Assembly: GCA_951799425.1 (NCBI GenBank)
Contig: OX637410.1
Coordinates: 6,138,001 to 6,202,000 of the forward strand
Length of the DNA: 64,000 nucleotides
Origin: Ilex aquifolium
Taxonomy: Eukaryota; Streptophyta; Magnoliopsida; Aquifoliales; Aquifoliaceae
Direction: 5' to 3'
Shown piece by piece: positions 44,867 to 57,000 of the stretch (the stretch's first letter is position 1; every line of letters begins with the position of its first letter). The notes beneath the pieces are model-generated. The model was given only the letters and a program-made list of their open reading frames with translations, made no database searches and was not told where the DNA came from. A program made the translations under genes and the position numbers.

Positions 44867-47538
44867 ACCGTGAAGAGGAATTTGAATGTTCACAAGAAGG
44901 CATTCCTCACCGAGCAAGTGAGCTCAATCTTGAGGACCAACACACCGCCAAAGTTCAAAGACCCCGGCTGCCCAACCATTTCTATCACAATAGGAAATTG
45001 CCAGGTGGAGCAAGGACTTCTTGACTTCAGGGCAAGTGTCAATCTCTTACCCTATTCGGTGTACCAACAAATCCAACTTGAATAGTTGAAGCCAACTCCA
45101 ATCACTTTTCAATTGGCAGATCGTAGTGTTAGAACACCAGGGGGTGTAGTTGAAGATGTCTTAGTCCAAGTTGATAATTTCTATTTTCTTGTTGATTTTA
45201 TTGTACTTGATACTAATCCGGTTGTTAATCCTAGTTCACAAATTTTTGTCATACTAGGTAGACATTTTCTTGCTACATCTAATGTTGTGATTAATTGCAG
45301 GAACAGTCTAATGAAGCTTGCATTCGGGAATATGACTATGGACCTCAATGAATTCAATTTGTGGAAACAACCGGGGGATGATGAGGAAGTGCATAAAGTC
45401 AATAGGATTGATACCTTGGTGGAGAATCACTTGGAGTTATTGAGCATGTTAAAGTTGGGGGAGGAGGAGATTGTTAATCAAGAGGAGCTAGAAAGTTTAC
45501 AAGGGTTAGAAAAATGGACCCCAACATTTGAGAAACTTCTACATCAAGAGAAGATAATTTTTCCATCCACTGTACAAACTCCGAACCTGGAGTTGAATCC
45601 TTTGCCATCAAACCTCAAATATTCATTCTTGGGGGAGCACAATACTTTCCCGATGGTAATAAGTTCTTCATTGGAGCCGAAGCAAGAAGATGATCTATTG
45701 AAAGTGTTGAAGAGGCACAAGGAAGCAATTGGTTGGATGATTGCCAATATCAAGGGGATAAGCCCCCTCATTTGCACACACCGCATCTATTTAGAAGAAG
45801 ACTCCAAGCCGTCCCGACAACCACAAAGAAGGTTGAATCCGATCATAAAGGATGTGGTGAGGGACGAGGTACTCAAACTACTTGATGTGGGCATCATCTT
45901 TCTGATTGTCGATAGTAAATGGGTGTGTCCCACTCAAGTAGTGCCAAAGAAATTGGGGGGTCACCGTGGTTGCAAATGAGGACAATGAGTTGATTCCGAC
46001 AAGAGTAGTCACCGGAGGGAGAGTGTGTATTGACTATCAGAAACTCAACTCTTGCATAAGAAAGGATCACTTCCCTTTGCCATTCCTCGACCAAGTATTG
46101 GAGAGAGTAGCCAGACTCTTGTTTTATTGTTTCTTGGATGGCTACTCCGGCTACAATCAAATTGATGTCGCTTTGGAGGACCAAGAGAAGACTACATTCA
46201 CGTTTCCTTTCAGAACTTTCACATATCGCTGAATGTCATTCGGGTTGTGCAATGCCCCGAGAATGTTTCAAAGATATGTGATGGGAATCTTCAGCGACAT
46301 GGTGGAGAAAATTGTGGTTGTCTTCATGGATGAGTTTTCTGTATTTGGGGATTCATTTGAGGGTTTTTTGGAGAACATGGAAAAAGTACTTGAGAGATGT
46401 GAGGAGAAGAATTTGGTTCTCAACTGGGAGAAGTGCCACTTCATGGTGACACAAGGGATAGTGCGCGGGCACATTGTTTCGGCAAAGGGGATTGAAATCG
46501 ACAAATCCAAGGTTGATGCAATTTCCAACCTCCCCACACCGAAAATTGTCAAAGACATCAGGTCGTTTCTTGGCCATGCTGGTTTTTACCGTCGTTTTAT
46601 AAAAGACTTTAGTGCATTGGCATGACCCGTGACCAATTTGCTTTCCAAAGATGTCCCATTTGTGTGGTCTGATAATTGTGAGTTATCGTTTAAAAAACTC
46701 AAAAGCATGCTCACTACACCTCCAATTATGTGATCACCCAAGTGGGATTTACCATTTGAGCTCATGTGCAATGCGACTGATTACGTGGTCGGCGCTTGCT
46801 TGGTCAACGAGAAGACAAGAGGCCATATGTAATATACTATGCTAGTAAGACTCTAAATAAGGCACAAATGAATTACAATACCACCAAAAACGAGTTGCTA
46901 GCCATAGTATTTACATTGGATAAATTTTGGTCTTACATCATTGGTTCACCTGTAGTAGTCTATACCGATCACTCTGCTTTGAAGTATCTTTTGTCTAAGC
47001 AGGATGCAAAATCGAGACTCATCAGGTGGATCCTCCTACTCAAAGAGTTCAACTTGACGATCAAAGACAAAAAAGGAGTGGAGAACGCGGTGGCGGACCA
47101 TTTATCCTGACTTGTGGTTCAAGATGCCGATTAGCATATTCCTATTCCCGACTCTTTCCCTGATGAGCATTTATTTTCCATTCATTATTTTTGCCCTTGG
47201 TATGCTGATATTTGCAATTACCTTGCTACAGGAAAAATTTCACCGCACAGGAGCCTGGAGTATAGACGGAGATTTATGGCAGATGTGAAGTATTTTTACT
47301 TCGACAACCCGTACTTGTTCAAGTACTGCCCTAACCAACTCATGAGGAGATGCGTACCTGAGAATGAACAACGGGATGTCCTTGTTTTTTTCCATTCCGA
47401 AGCGTACGGTGGACACTTCTCTTCCAAAAAGACTTCAGCTAAGGTTTTACAATCAGGTTTTTATTGACCTTCATTAATCAAAGACTGTGTTTCCTTTTGT
47501 AAAGAATGTGATAGGTGCCAACATTTGGGTAGTGTGAC
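44867..47538 (+). pseudogene. Pol of element E, 5' part: protease, RT, RNase H, integrase start
   Basis: Close relative of the pol of element I, heavily decayed. The protease motif is DFRAS instead of DLGAS. Stop TAG at 45083; one extra G near 45960 shifts the frame; TGA at 46230, 46623, 46731 and 47108 stand where I has Arg, and TGA at 47465 where I has Trp. RT reads FMDE instead of FMDD near 46325, losing the second catalytic Asp. RNase H has CNATD for CDASD, then a second frameshift near 46793. The integrase zinc region (CKECDRCQ) is followed at GTGAC by insertion of element I; the frame resumes at 62084. Confidence 0.9.
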
Positions 47539-49656
47539 TGATTGATAAAAAACAATCCTATTCCTAACCCTTTAACTACTATCCTTCAAATGATGCAATG
47601 TATGAGCGGAAGGAAGGATTTCTCCCCCTTTGGGATAGTGTGAAAAGAAAGGGCAATAGGAAAGGGAAATGGGATGATGTAGATATGGAATGTGTATGCA
47701 CAAAAATGCTCCCCAATCGCAAGGACACTTTCGTGAGTTGTGTTTTACTTGGAAAGTATTCCAAGGTCGATTCCACAGGGAAGGAAGTGAGCAAATGTGA
47801 AAGTGATTTAGTGCAAAAGAAAGTGTAAAATTCTTGTTGTTGGAAATTGTTTGGTGAAGTGTGTGTTGGTGAAATTAGAATGAGAAAACAAGTGTTGGCA
47901 ATTCCAAGAGATCCCTCCAATGGGTATACTATCTCAACTCAAAACACTCCTCCGATTGAGCAAGAATGAACGGTTGATTCACGGGAAGCCGAGGATGATG
48001 ATGGTGAGTGCCTAAGCATAAACCGTGACTAGGCCTACGGGTTATCAAAGACTCACCAAATCATCCACCTTCAATCCGGTCAAACCGAACCATGGGACTC
48101 TAAAGGGAGGGTGTAGAAAGAGTTGAAATGGTATACCCCAATGAGGATTCCCCTTGGTCTTGCCAACAAAAAGTGCGTAGCTACTCATACTTGAACTAGA
48201 CATGATAATGTAAAGGTAATGCATTCTAAGGCTATGGAGCTTTGAAGTAACTAAGTGTAAGAAATCCTAGACTAGAAGTGAATGAAATGAAAAGCTATTT
48301 TATATCTATGAACATGAATAACCTTCAAAGCATTAATGGTGGAACATAAATGGAAGCATTCAACTCACCAAACATGAAGGGAAAACAACATTTATGGCAT
48401 TCAATGAACTACTAAGATTCTTACTCAAGATTACAAGACAAATGCAGTAGGAGAAATGGTAAAATCGTCACTTTCTCTCTCTAAAAACCACTATTCATCC
48501 TCTTCTCTGCCTAGAGCTCCTCTCTCTAAAACTATATCTAATGTAATACATGATGAATCCAAAAACCCCCCCCCCCCAAGGAGACTCTTGCTTTCCCATC
48601 AAAACGTGCCTGGAGAGAGAGAGAGGTCTACAGAGTTGATCTCCATCACTAGGGGTGCAGCAACATGGGCCGGACAGGGGGTGAGGCAGAGCTGTCTGCC
48701 CACCCAGCTTCCTTCTTCTTCTCTCTCTTCATTCATTATCAAGACTCATCCCAATCAATGCAGGGGTGAGGGAAGCTCCAGGATGTGTAAGAGATGTCAG
48801 GAAGCATGTAGGAGAAGTGCATGTGGGACCCTTCAAGCCGCAAAGTTGAGATACAAGCTGTCTGGAGAAAAGTGCAAAACCCTTCCGGAAGGTCGACATA
48901 AACCTACCGGAAGGTCGCTGAAAGAACAGTTAAATGAAAAGAATCAAATGCAAGAACTTCCGGAAGGTCGACATCAGTAGCAAAAATCTTCCGGAAGGTT
49001 CATTCCAGTAGCCAAAACCTTCCGGAAGGTTCATTCCAGAAGACAAAACCTTCCGGAAGATTTTGGCAGTCAAAAAGAAACCCAAGGCAAAACCTTCCGG
49101 AAGGTCCATTCCAGTAGACAAGTCCTTCCGGAAGGTTTTACTCCAGTAGCTAAAATCTTCCGGAAGGTTCATTCCAGAAAACAAAACCTTCCAGAAGATT
49201 TTGGCAGTCAAAAAGAAACCCAAGGCAAAACCTTCCGGAAGGTCCATTCCAGTAGACAAGTCCTTCCGGAAGGTTTTACTCCAGTAGCTAAAATCTTCCG
49301 GAAGGTTCATTCCAGTGGACAAAACCTTCCGGAAGGTATTAGCTGTGAACAAGGCATCCAGGGTTTTTAGCAAAACCTTCCGAAAGGACGACATACACCT
49401 TCCGGAAGGTTTTCAGACTGTGAGCAAAAATTGGATTTCTTTCCCCTCCAGATCATCCTTAAAGCTACCCCATACACTCCATTAGCCTCATAAAACACCA
49501 TGGGGGTTTAAATCATGTCATTTACATCATTTTACATGCATTCACCCAAAATTCCATCAAGCCACAAACAAAACCAAAACACTCCCATTTATTGACAAAA
49601 AAGGTGAAACAAAAGCACATTAGCACACCATACATGTCATTGTTATGTGCTAATCA
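47539..49656 (-). repeat. 3' LTR of element I
   Basis: 2118 bp, TGATTGAT...GTGCTAATCA. Contains a 16-unit CTTCCGGAAG array (48880-49413), the inverted repeat (47894-47908 with 48153-48167) and the CTTGGAA hairpin near 47752. A TATAAAAT stretch on the minus strand near 48300 is a weak promoter candidate. Confidence 0.95.
48880..49413. repeat. Palindrome array CTTCCGGAAG, I 3' LTR
   Basis: About 16 units with spacers such as CATTCCAGTAGC and TTACTCCAGTAGC. A block of about 135 bp holding several units (near 49063-49195 and 49199-49330) is itself duplicated. Only one or two cores are decayed. The peptide-like repeats in frames here (NLPEGF and similar) are by-products. Confidence 0.9.
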
Positions 49657-49693
49657 CACCCCCCAACTTGCGATTTGCTAGTCCCTAGCAAAT
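49657..49693 (-). other. 3' polypurine tract with hairpin, element I
   Basis: On the minus strand ATTTGCTAG-GGA-CTAGCAAAT (49673-49693) precedes AAGTTGGGGGGTG (49657-49669) abutting the LTR. Confidence 0.9.
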
Positions 49694-49975
49694 ATAATTC
49701 CCAATCCCAAACCAATATGCACACATACATTCATAAAATCTCAACAAGGTAAAATCAACAAAATCATATTGCAAAAATGGTTTTAACTTTGTACAACGAC
49801 AATCAACCCATTGTGGTATTTCATAGACAAGTTCATTACAATGTGGGCATACTCACAACAAAAAACGGCCAGAACTTAAGGACACTTCTACAGGCCGACA
49901 CCAAAAAGAGAGTAACCCTAATTCTCTGCTCCACCCTTACCAGACACAACAAACAAAAACAACCAAATCCTGCTT
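49694..49975 (-). other. 3' noncoding region of element I
   Basis: About 280 bp between ORF3 and the polypurine tract; no gene seen. Matches the same region of element C. Confidence 0.6.
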
Positions 49976-51367
49976 CTACTTCTCACCACCACCATCATCA
50001 GGATCAGGAGGTAGGTCAAAATCACTCTCCCCCTCAGTCTCCTCCTCAGACTCCTCATCAGTGTCTCCAATCTCAACCATGGTAGAGGCACAAGGGTAGG
50101 GGGAGGTTGAGCTACCCTGGCCCGGAATGGGGTTCCCTGGGAACTTGCGCTGAAAGAGCTGTGTCATCATGGCAGCGATCCCCTGCACCGTCTCTTTCAT
50201 CCCATGCACCTCATTCTTGATTCCTTGAACTTCTCCCTTAACTCCCTGCACTTCACCCACCAGTGCATCGAGGCGCTGTGGAATAGCATGATCGGGGGTT
50301 GGTGCAGGGGCTGGTGCCGTAGGAGGTGGTGCTGTAGGAGGGGCTTCAGTAGAAGTTCCAGCATCAGACGGCTGTGGCTGTGGCTGGGGTCCTGGATCCC
50401 TGTTCCTCTCACCCTTAGCCCTGGCAGCCCTTTTCTGACTGCTGGCCATCCCAATTGCTCCAAACTCTAGAGGGAGCAGCTTTTCCTGGCCATAGTGCTT
50501 CACCTTCGCCTGATCACACAACTTAGTGACCAGGTTGGGAAAGGGTAGGTTCGCCTTTGGCTTCTCCGTCCGGGCAAACTCCCGCATCTCCAACCAAATA
50601 TAGTAGGCCACATCAAACGCCACCCCTGTCATAAAGGCATGCAGTAGGGACAACTTCTCCACGTTTGGATTTTTCTCCGAACCCCGGGGCATCAAGTTGT
50701 AATGTAGTACTTTGTTCATTACCCCATAAGTGTGCTTGAGGCCCCCAACGAATGTCGTTCCCTTAAACGTGGTCGGGTCCTCATACGTGAGGTTCACATA
50801 CTCCTCAAGTGTTTTGTTCCCATCCACATTGTGTGGGTAGACAGGGGTGGATGCGGGAGGTCTCGCATATCCCATTGCCGTGGCAATTGTACCAGGGATG
50901 ACCTCAAATGATTTCCCCCTCACATTAGTTTTCAACTTATCCCCGTCATCCCCAAAAACAAACAATTTTTGATAAAATTCTCGGCACATTCCCAGGTTGT
51001 ACCCCTTCACCTCAACAAACCAAAAATCCAAACCCCGTTCCTCAATAATTTTCACAACCTCATCCGTAACACCAAGGGAGATTTTATCAACATACCTCTC
51101 ACACGTCACACCTTTGTCCTCAATCCTCTTCGTTCGTTCATCATGCCTTGCCTTTGTCCTCCGCTCCGCCTTATCCTGAGAGCTAGGACCTTCCCCGGTC
51201 CTTTTCTTAGAAGCTGAGCCAGAGGGGGGTGGAGACTCAGGGCCAGTCCTCTTCGTCTTGGCCATGAGCAAGAAAAACACACCAAACCCCAAAGCGATCA
51301 TGAACCACCACCATATGTTTTCAAGGGCCCCCCATGCGTCCATGGTTGCTTCATTCAATCGAGCCAT
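49976..51367 (-). CDS. ORF3 of element I: post-pol membrane-anchored coiled-coil protein
   Basis: 463 residues, intact, in the position where Athila-type elements carry an env-like ORF. The ATG at 51367 is the first in frame. Seen in order: a hydrophobic segment at about residues 18-36 (IWWWFMIALGFGVFFLL); a basic stretch (about 50-82); a globular middle part (about 85-300) with MCREFYQKL and NVRGKSFEV, resembling the 'putative plant transposon protein' domain; a proline-rich linker (325-362); four heptads around 367-398 (GEVQGVK, GEVQGIK, NEVHGMK, ETVQGIA) predicting a coiled coil; and a very acidic tail (431-463). No N-terminal signal peptide with cleavage site is obvious, and cysteine-rich envelope features are absent. 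Function unknown; an envelope role is only inferred from position and layout. Broken copies lie at 13327-16327 and 21550-22304. Confidence 0.8.
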   Translation of the reverse strand: MARLNEATMDAWGALENIWWWFMIALGFGVFFLLMAKTKRTGPESPPPSGSASKKRTGEGPSSQDKAERRTKARHDERTKRIEDKGVTCERYVDKISLGVTDEVVKIIEERGLDFWFVEVKGYNLGMCREFYQKLFVFGDDGDKLKTNVRGKSFEVIPGTIATAMGYARPPASTPVYPHNVDGNKTLEEYVNLTYEDPTTFKGTTFVGGLKHTYGVMNKVLHYNLMPRGSEKNPNVEKLSLLHAFMTGVAFDVAYYIWLEMREFARTEKPKANLPFPNLVTKLCDQAKVKHYGQEKLLPLEFGAIGMASSQKRAARAKGERNRDPGPQPQPQPSDAGTSTEAPPTAPPPTAPAPAPTPDHAIPQRLDALVGEVQGVKGEVQGIKNEVHGMKETVQGIAAMMTQLFQRKFPGNPIPGQGSSTSPYPCASTMVEIGDTDEESEEETEGESDFDLPPDPDDGGGEK

Positions 51368-53764
51368 GGTAGTTGAGTAGGGTGATTTGGAGAGGGGATG
51401 GAAAAGTGCTGAATTTTGGGGGGAAATAAACCTTAGGGTTTTGCAAGAAATTCTTGGGATTTCGGCTCAAAAGTTCCAAGATTCACCCTTAATCAAGGGA
51501 AAATAGGAGGCAAAGATGATTGGAGAGGAATTTCGAAACTCAGGAAGGAGGAGGAGGAGAGGAGAGAGTTTGGGGGAGTCGGATTTGAGAAAGGCAATGA
51601 AAGGGTTTCCGAAAAAATTAGATTTAAAACCCTTGTTTTTTTTGGGTTTCAGACTCGATCTTCCGGAAGGTCGATGTGAACCTTCCGGAAGATTTTACTC
51701 ACTGCCTAATTTAAAACAGTCAGTAGGTAAGATCTTCCGGAAGGTCGATGTGAACCTTCCGGAAGGTTTCACTCACTGCCTAATTTAAAACAGTCAGTAG
51801 GTAAGATCTTCCGGAAGGTATATGTGAACCTTCCGGAAGGTTTCACTCACTGGACAATTAAGCACTTCCAGTAGGTAAAATCTTCCGGAAGGTCGATGTC
51901 GACCTTCCGGAAGGTTTTACTTACTGGGCAAAACCTTCCGGAATATGTTACCTTTCCAGCAAAACCTATCCTTTATTCAACAAAATCACTTCCAAACCAT
52001 TCTTCCTCCATTCCAACCCCTCAAGCACCTATCTAAGGACATCTAAGCCACCCACAAACTTGGATCACATCAATCAACCACAATTGATCATGCCCACAGT
52101 CATTTCCAAACTTGCAATATGATTTAAGATTTTTATACATTCAATGTTCAAGGATTTGATTACAACCTTTATCAATCAAAATGACACCTAAACATGCAAA
52201 TCAGATAATTAAAAACTCACGCATCCCTACATTACTTCAAATATCTGAAACTTGAGAAATATTTCCTCATTCTTGCGAGCATGGAGCTTTTTAAACAAAT
52301 TTCTCAATTGAATGAACTAGATATGCACATGAGCAAAACCATAGTCCCCAATGCTAGTCAGAAGTATGCACCTACCAATTAATTTTCAACTCGTGTGCAT
52401 GTGAATTTAAACAAGTAATTTGGGTATTTACGAAACAGAATTCACATTCGACAGGCTAGACAAACTCAGTTTCAATGCAAAACTCACCAAGGGACACTCT
52501 TAAGCAAAAACCGCACTCACGTTATACAGGTATGCACTCCATGTGTACATGTGATATAGAATCTTGTATTCAAAACAAAGTGCTCACATGTAATCCAAAA
52601 ATGAAGTTCATATATGAAAATGAGGCAACCTTGGCATAGTCTCATGAATGGAATATTAGTGCATTAGGTAGTAAGACTAAACTTATCATTTCTTTAACAA
52701 ATATGCTTCTCCCATGCTTCTCTAGATCACTTAGGGCTTTAAAGGTTGTAATGGGGCCTTGGGGTGATATCTAGGTAAAAGAAATGAAGGAAAAAGGACA
52801 ACAAAGAGGGTTGTTCCGAGTGAGAGACTTTAATGTTGGAAAAACACTTCCTTTTCATGGGATTTTGATTTTCTCACCATCACCACACCCCTTGTTTATT
52901 TTCTTAACTCTGCTTAACATCTTCCTTTTCTTTTGATCACTCTTTATTCTTTTCACCCCTTTTTCTCCTTTTCTTGGATTTTCATTCAACTCCTTGAGTT
53001 TCAAGTCATTCATCCCTTTTTGTTGGAGTTTCCACACCATACTTCATTCTCTTTTGCAATCACTCATATTCAGCTCTAGGAACAACCAAGGTGAGGTAGA
53101 TTTTTTTTTTTTTCTCTTGCATTGGCTTGGTTAATATGTGTGGCATAGAAACGAATTTTAAAATGGGCTCAATCACGGCACTAGGGATAAAATTTTCTCA
53201 AGAAAAAGGGCTAAGGCTCAAAGTAATCAAAAATGGCCTAAGATCACTTCCAGGTCCACATGGGGAGAGCATTACATGATCAAGACAAATCAGTCTACTA
53301 ACCAAATGCAACTAACCAAAGCAAGCATAATGAGACTATTGAACAAACTTGATATCAAAAATTGTTCTTTGAGTAAACGTAAGTTCCCTCCTTAAAAGGT
53401 TTGGCACTAAAACTCTCATGGGTCCTTACTCATCTCCACTACTTATGTCAAGCTTAAAACATGAATCCAACCCGTAAATCACTGAAATTACAAGTTCAGA
53501 AAACACATACAGATGAGTTCGAAAATCAATCCATATGTGATACTTATGCATAGGATCCATTTCTATAGTAAGCTCATGTGCACAAGGTTCACAACAACAA
53601 TCAACATGTCATCCAGTTCATACTCACTTCATAAGGGAATACAGATCAACTTAAAGGTATTTTTCATCAAAAATTTTCAAAAATTTCACCTATTTTTCAC
53701 AATTGAAAGCAAAAATCAAAAAGAATTTCAGACAACCTTGGTGTATCATACAAATGGTGCACCT
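51368..53764 (-). other. Post-pol noncoding block and ORF3 leader of element I
   Basis: About 2.4 kb without a gene. The part at about 52200-53760 resembles the same block in A, C and E, including a purine-rich stretch near 52900-52990. The ORF3 leader holds a CTTCCGGAAG array (51659-51943). Confidence 0.75.
51659..51943. repeat. Palindrome array CTTCCGGAAG upstream of ORF3, element I
   Basis: Paired units arranged as about four repeats of roughly 70 bp, each ending in TCACTGCC- or TTACTGGGC-like spacers, with one extra unit. The nearest edge is about 290 bases upstream of the ORF3 ATG, as in element C. Confidence 0.85.
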
Positions 53765-53801
53765 CACCCCCCAACTAGAACCATGCATTGTCCTCAATGC
53801 A
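53765..53801 (-). other. Hairpin plus internal polypurine tract, element I
   Basis: On the minus strand TGCATTG-AGGA-CAATGCA (53784-53801) precedes AGTTGGGGGGTG (53765-53776), about 200 bases after the pol stop. Confidence 0.8.
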
Positions 53802-54007
53802 ACAAAAAGATATAATATGCAATGGGAGACAATAAAAAGATGAATAGGGTAAGAGAACACCTCGCAATTTCGCTTTCGACAAAAACACCGAGATCTGGAT
53901 TCAAAAGAAAACAAAGCTATACACCAACACACAAGTAAGTGACATAAAATAAAAACATGACATAATTAAAATAAAAGAAACTGTACATGCGAACAAGGGA
54001 CCAATTG

Positions 54008-57000
54008 TTATTCCTCAATCACTTCCGGATACACCGGGTCAGTTAACTCCTCTTCCACCACTTGGTTTTCAAAGCCCTCAAAGAATGGCTTAAGTCTTTG
54101 GCCATTGACCTTGAATGTTTGGCCATCTTCGAGGTTGGTGATCTCAACAGCTCCATTGGGGTAGGCCACCTTGACGAGGTAGGGGCCATCCCAACGGGAT
54201 CTTAGCTTTCCGGGAAAAATGGAGAGGCGGGAATTATACAAGAGTACCTTTTGCCCGGGCTCGAATGATTTCCTCACTATGGAGTTATCATGAAAGATTT
54301 TCGCCCGTTCCTTTGAAATTTTTGAACTCTCGTATGCATCCCGCCGAATCTCTTCCAATTCATTCATTTCTAACATCCTATGTTTCCCGGCCATTCTCAT
54401 ATTGAAATTTAAAGTCTTGATGGCCCAAAAGGCCTTGTGTTCCATTTCTACCGGCAGATGGCATGCCTTTCCATAGACAAGCCGATAGGGAGACATGCCC
54501 AAAACTGTCTTGTAGGCAGTACGATATGCCCACAGGGCATCAATCAATCTCTCAGACCAATCCTTCCTATTGGGGTAAACTATTTTTTCAAGGATGGTCT
54601 TGATCTCCCTATTGGCTAGCTCGGCTTGGCCATTTGTTTGTGGGTGATAAGCGGTGGATACTTTGTGAGTAACGCCATATTTAAACATTAAAGATGCAAA
54701 TGGCCTGTTACAAAAGTGTGATCCACCATCACTAATCATCGCACGAGGCGTCCCGAACCTCGAAAAAATGTTCTCTTTTAAGAACTTGACTACAACCCGG
54801 TGGTCGTTAGTCTTGGTTGGGATAGCCTCCACCCATTTGGACACGTAGTCCACTGCCAGCAGAATGTATAGATAGCCAAATGACATAGGGAAGGGACCCA
54901 TGAAGTCAATGCCCCAACAATCGAATATCTCTATGACAAGTACAGGGGAGAGGGGCATCATATTCCTCCGGGTCACATTCCCCAAACGTTGGCATCTATC
55001 ACATTCTTTGCAAAATGAAATACAATCCTTAATTAAAGAAGGCCAGTAGAAACCTGATTGGAGAATTTTTGAAGAAGTTTTCTTGGCGGAGAAGTGGCCA
55101 CCGCAGGCTTGGGAGTGACAGAAGGCAAGGACATTCCGCTGCTCATTTTCAGGCACACATCGCCTCATGATTTGGTCTGGGCAGTACTTGAACAGATACG
55201 GATTATCGAAGTAAAAGTATTTAACGTCCGCCATAAACCTCCTTTTATCCTCAGGGCTCCAGTGTGGTGGGATTTGTCCTGTTGAAAGATAATTGCAAAT
55301 ATCAGCATACCAAGGACAATGAGAATGAATGGATAATAATTGCTCATCAGGGAAAGAGTCTGGGATAGGGATGTGCTCATTTGTCTCTTGTGCCACCAGT
55401 CGGGATAAGTGATCCGCCACGACATTCTCAACTCCCTTCTTGTCTTTAATGATCAAGTGAAATTCTTGTAGGAGGAGGATCCACCTAATGAGTCTTGGCT
55501 TCGCATCCTGCTTAGATAACAAGTACTTTAAAGCAGAATGGTCAGTGAAGATAACAATAGGTGAACCAATGATATATGAACGGAATTTATCAAGAGCAAA
55601 CACTACAGCTAGCAATTCTTTTTCAGTGGTAGTGTAATTCATTTGTGCCTCATTAAGTGTCTTGCTAGCGTAGTGTATAACATGCGGTTGATTGTCCTTC
55701 CTCTGACCAAGCACTGCGCCAACCGCGTAGTCACTCGCGTCGCACATAAGCTCGAAAGGTAGATCCCAATTGGGTGGTCGCATGATCGGAGGCGTGACAA
55801 TCATGCTTTTTAATTTTTTAAATGATGCTTCACACTCATTCGACCACTCAAAAGGAATCTCCTTAGACAGTAAATTGGTCAGGGGTCGGGCCAATGCGCT
55901 AAAATTTTGAATGAATCGGCGATAGAAACCTGCATGGCCCAGAAATGACCGGATACCCTTGATAGTTGTCGGCGTGGGAAGGTTGGAGATGGCCTCCACC
56001 TTGGATTTGTCAACTTCGATGCCCCTTGCCGACACTATGTGACCCAACACGATCCCTTCCGTCACCATAAAGTGACACTTCTCCCAATTCAGCACAAGAT
56101 TCTTCTCCTCACATCTCTCCAACACCTTCTCCAAATTTTCCAAACTCCCCTCAAAAGAATCCCCGAAGACTGAGAAGTCATCCATAAACACCTCAACAAT
56201 CTTCTCCACCATATCACTAAAAATCCCCATCATGCAACGTTGGAATGTTCCAGGAGCATTACATAGCCCGAAAGGCATGCGACGATACGCAAAGGTACCG
56301 TAGGGGCAAGTGAAGGTGGTTTTCTCCTGGTCTTCATGGGCAATCTCTATCTGATTGTAGCCGGAGTATCCATCTAAGAAGCAATAGAAAAGATGCCCCG
56401 CTACCCGTTCTAGCACTTGATCGAGGAATGGGATTGGAAAGTGGTCTTTCTTTGTGCACAAGTTGAGCTTCCGGTAATCAATACACACTCTCCATCCAGT
56501 GATTACCCTTGTTGGAATGAGCTCATTCTCCTCGTTTTCCACCACAGTCACACCCGACTTCTTGGGGACTACTTGTGTGGGACTAACCCACTTACTGTCG
56601 GAAATTGGGAAGATAATGCCCACGTCAAGTAGCTTTAGAACTTCATCCCGTACCACATCTTTCATGATTGGATTTAATCTTCTTTGTGGCTGGCGGGATG
56701 GTTTTGCATCTTCTTCAAGGTAGATCCGGTGTGTGCAAATGGTAGGGTTGATCCCCTTTATATCCGCAATTGTCCAACCAATTGCTCCCTTATGTCTCCG
56801 CAGCACCTCCAAGAGTTCTCCCTCTTGCTTTACATCCAATGTAGAACTAATCACCACCGGGAACGATTCATCTTCCCCAAGATATGCATATTTCAAATGG
56901 GAAGGTAAAGGCTTCAATTCTAAGGTAGGTTTTTGTACATCAGATGGGAATATCTTCTTTTCTTGGTGTGGGAGTCTTTCAAATGTAGGAATCCACTTAT

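Noticed and set aside
48930..49394. Repetitive frame with NLPEGF-type units (also 61357-61821 and 36207-36491)
   Set aside because: By-product of translating the CCTTCCGGAAGG palindrome arrays; units are set by DNA symmetry and occur in any orientation.
48880..49413. CRISPR-like repeat array
   Set aside because: Spacers are themselves repeated, units are short palindromes of variable spacing inside an LTR, and the DNA is plant retrotransposon sequence.
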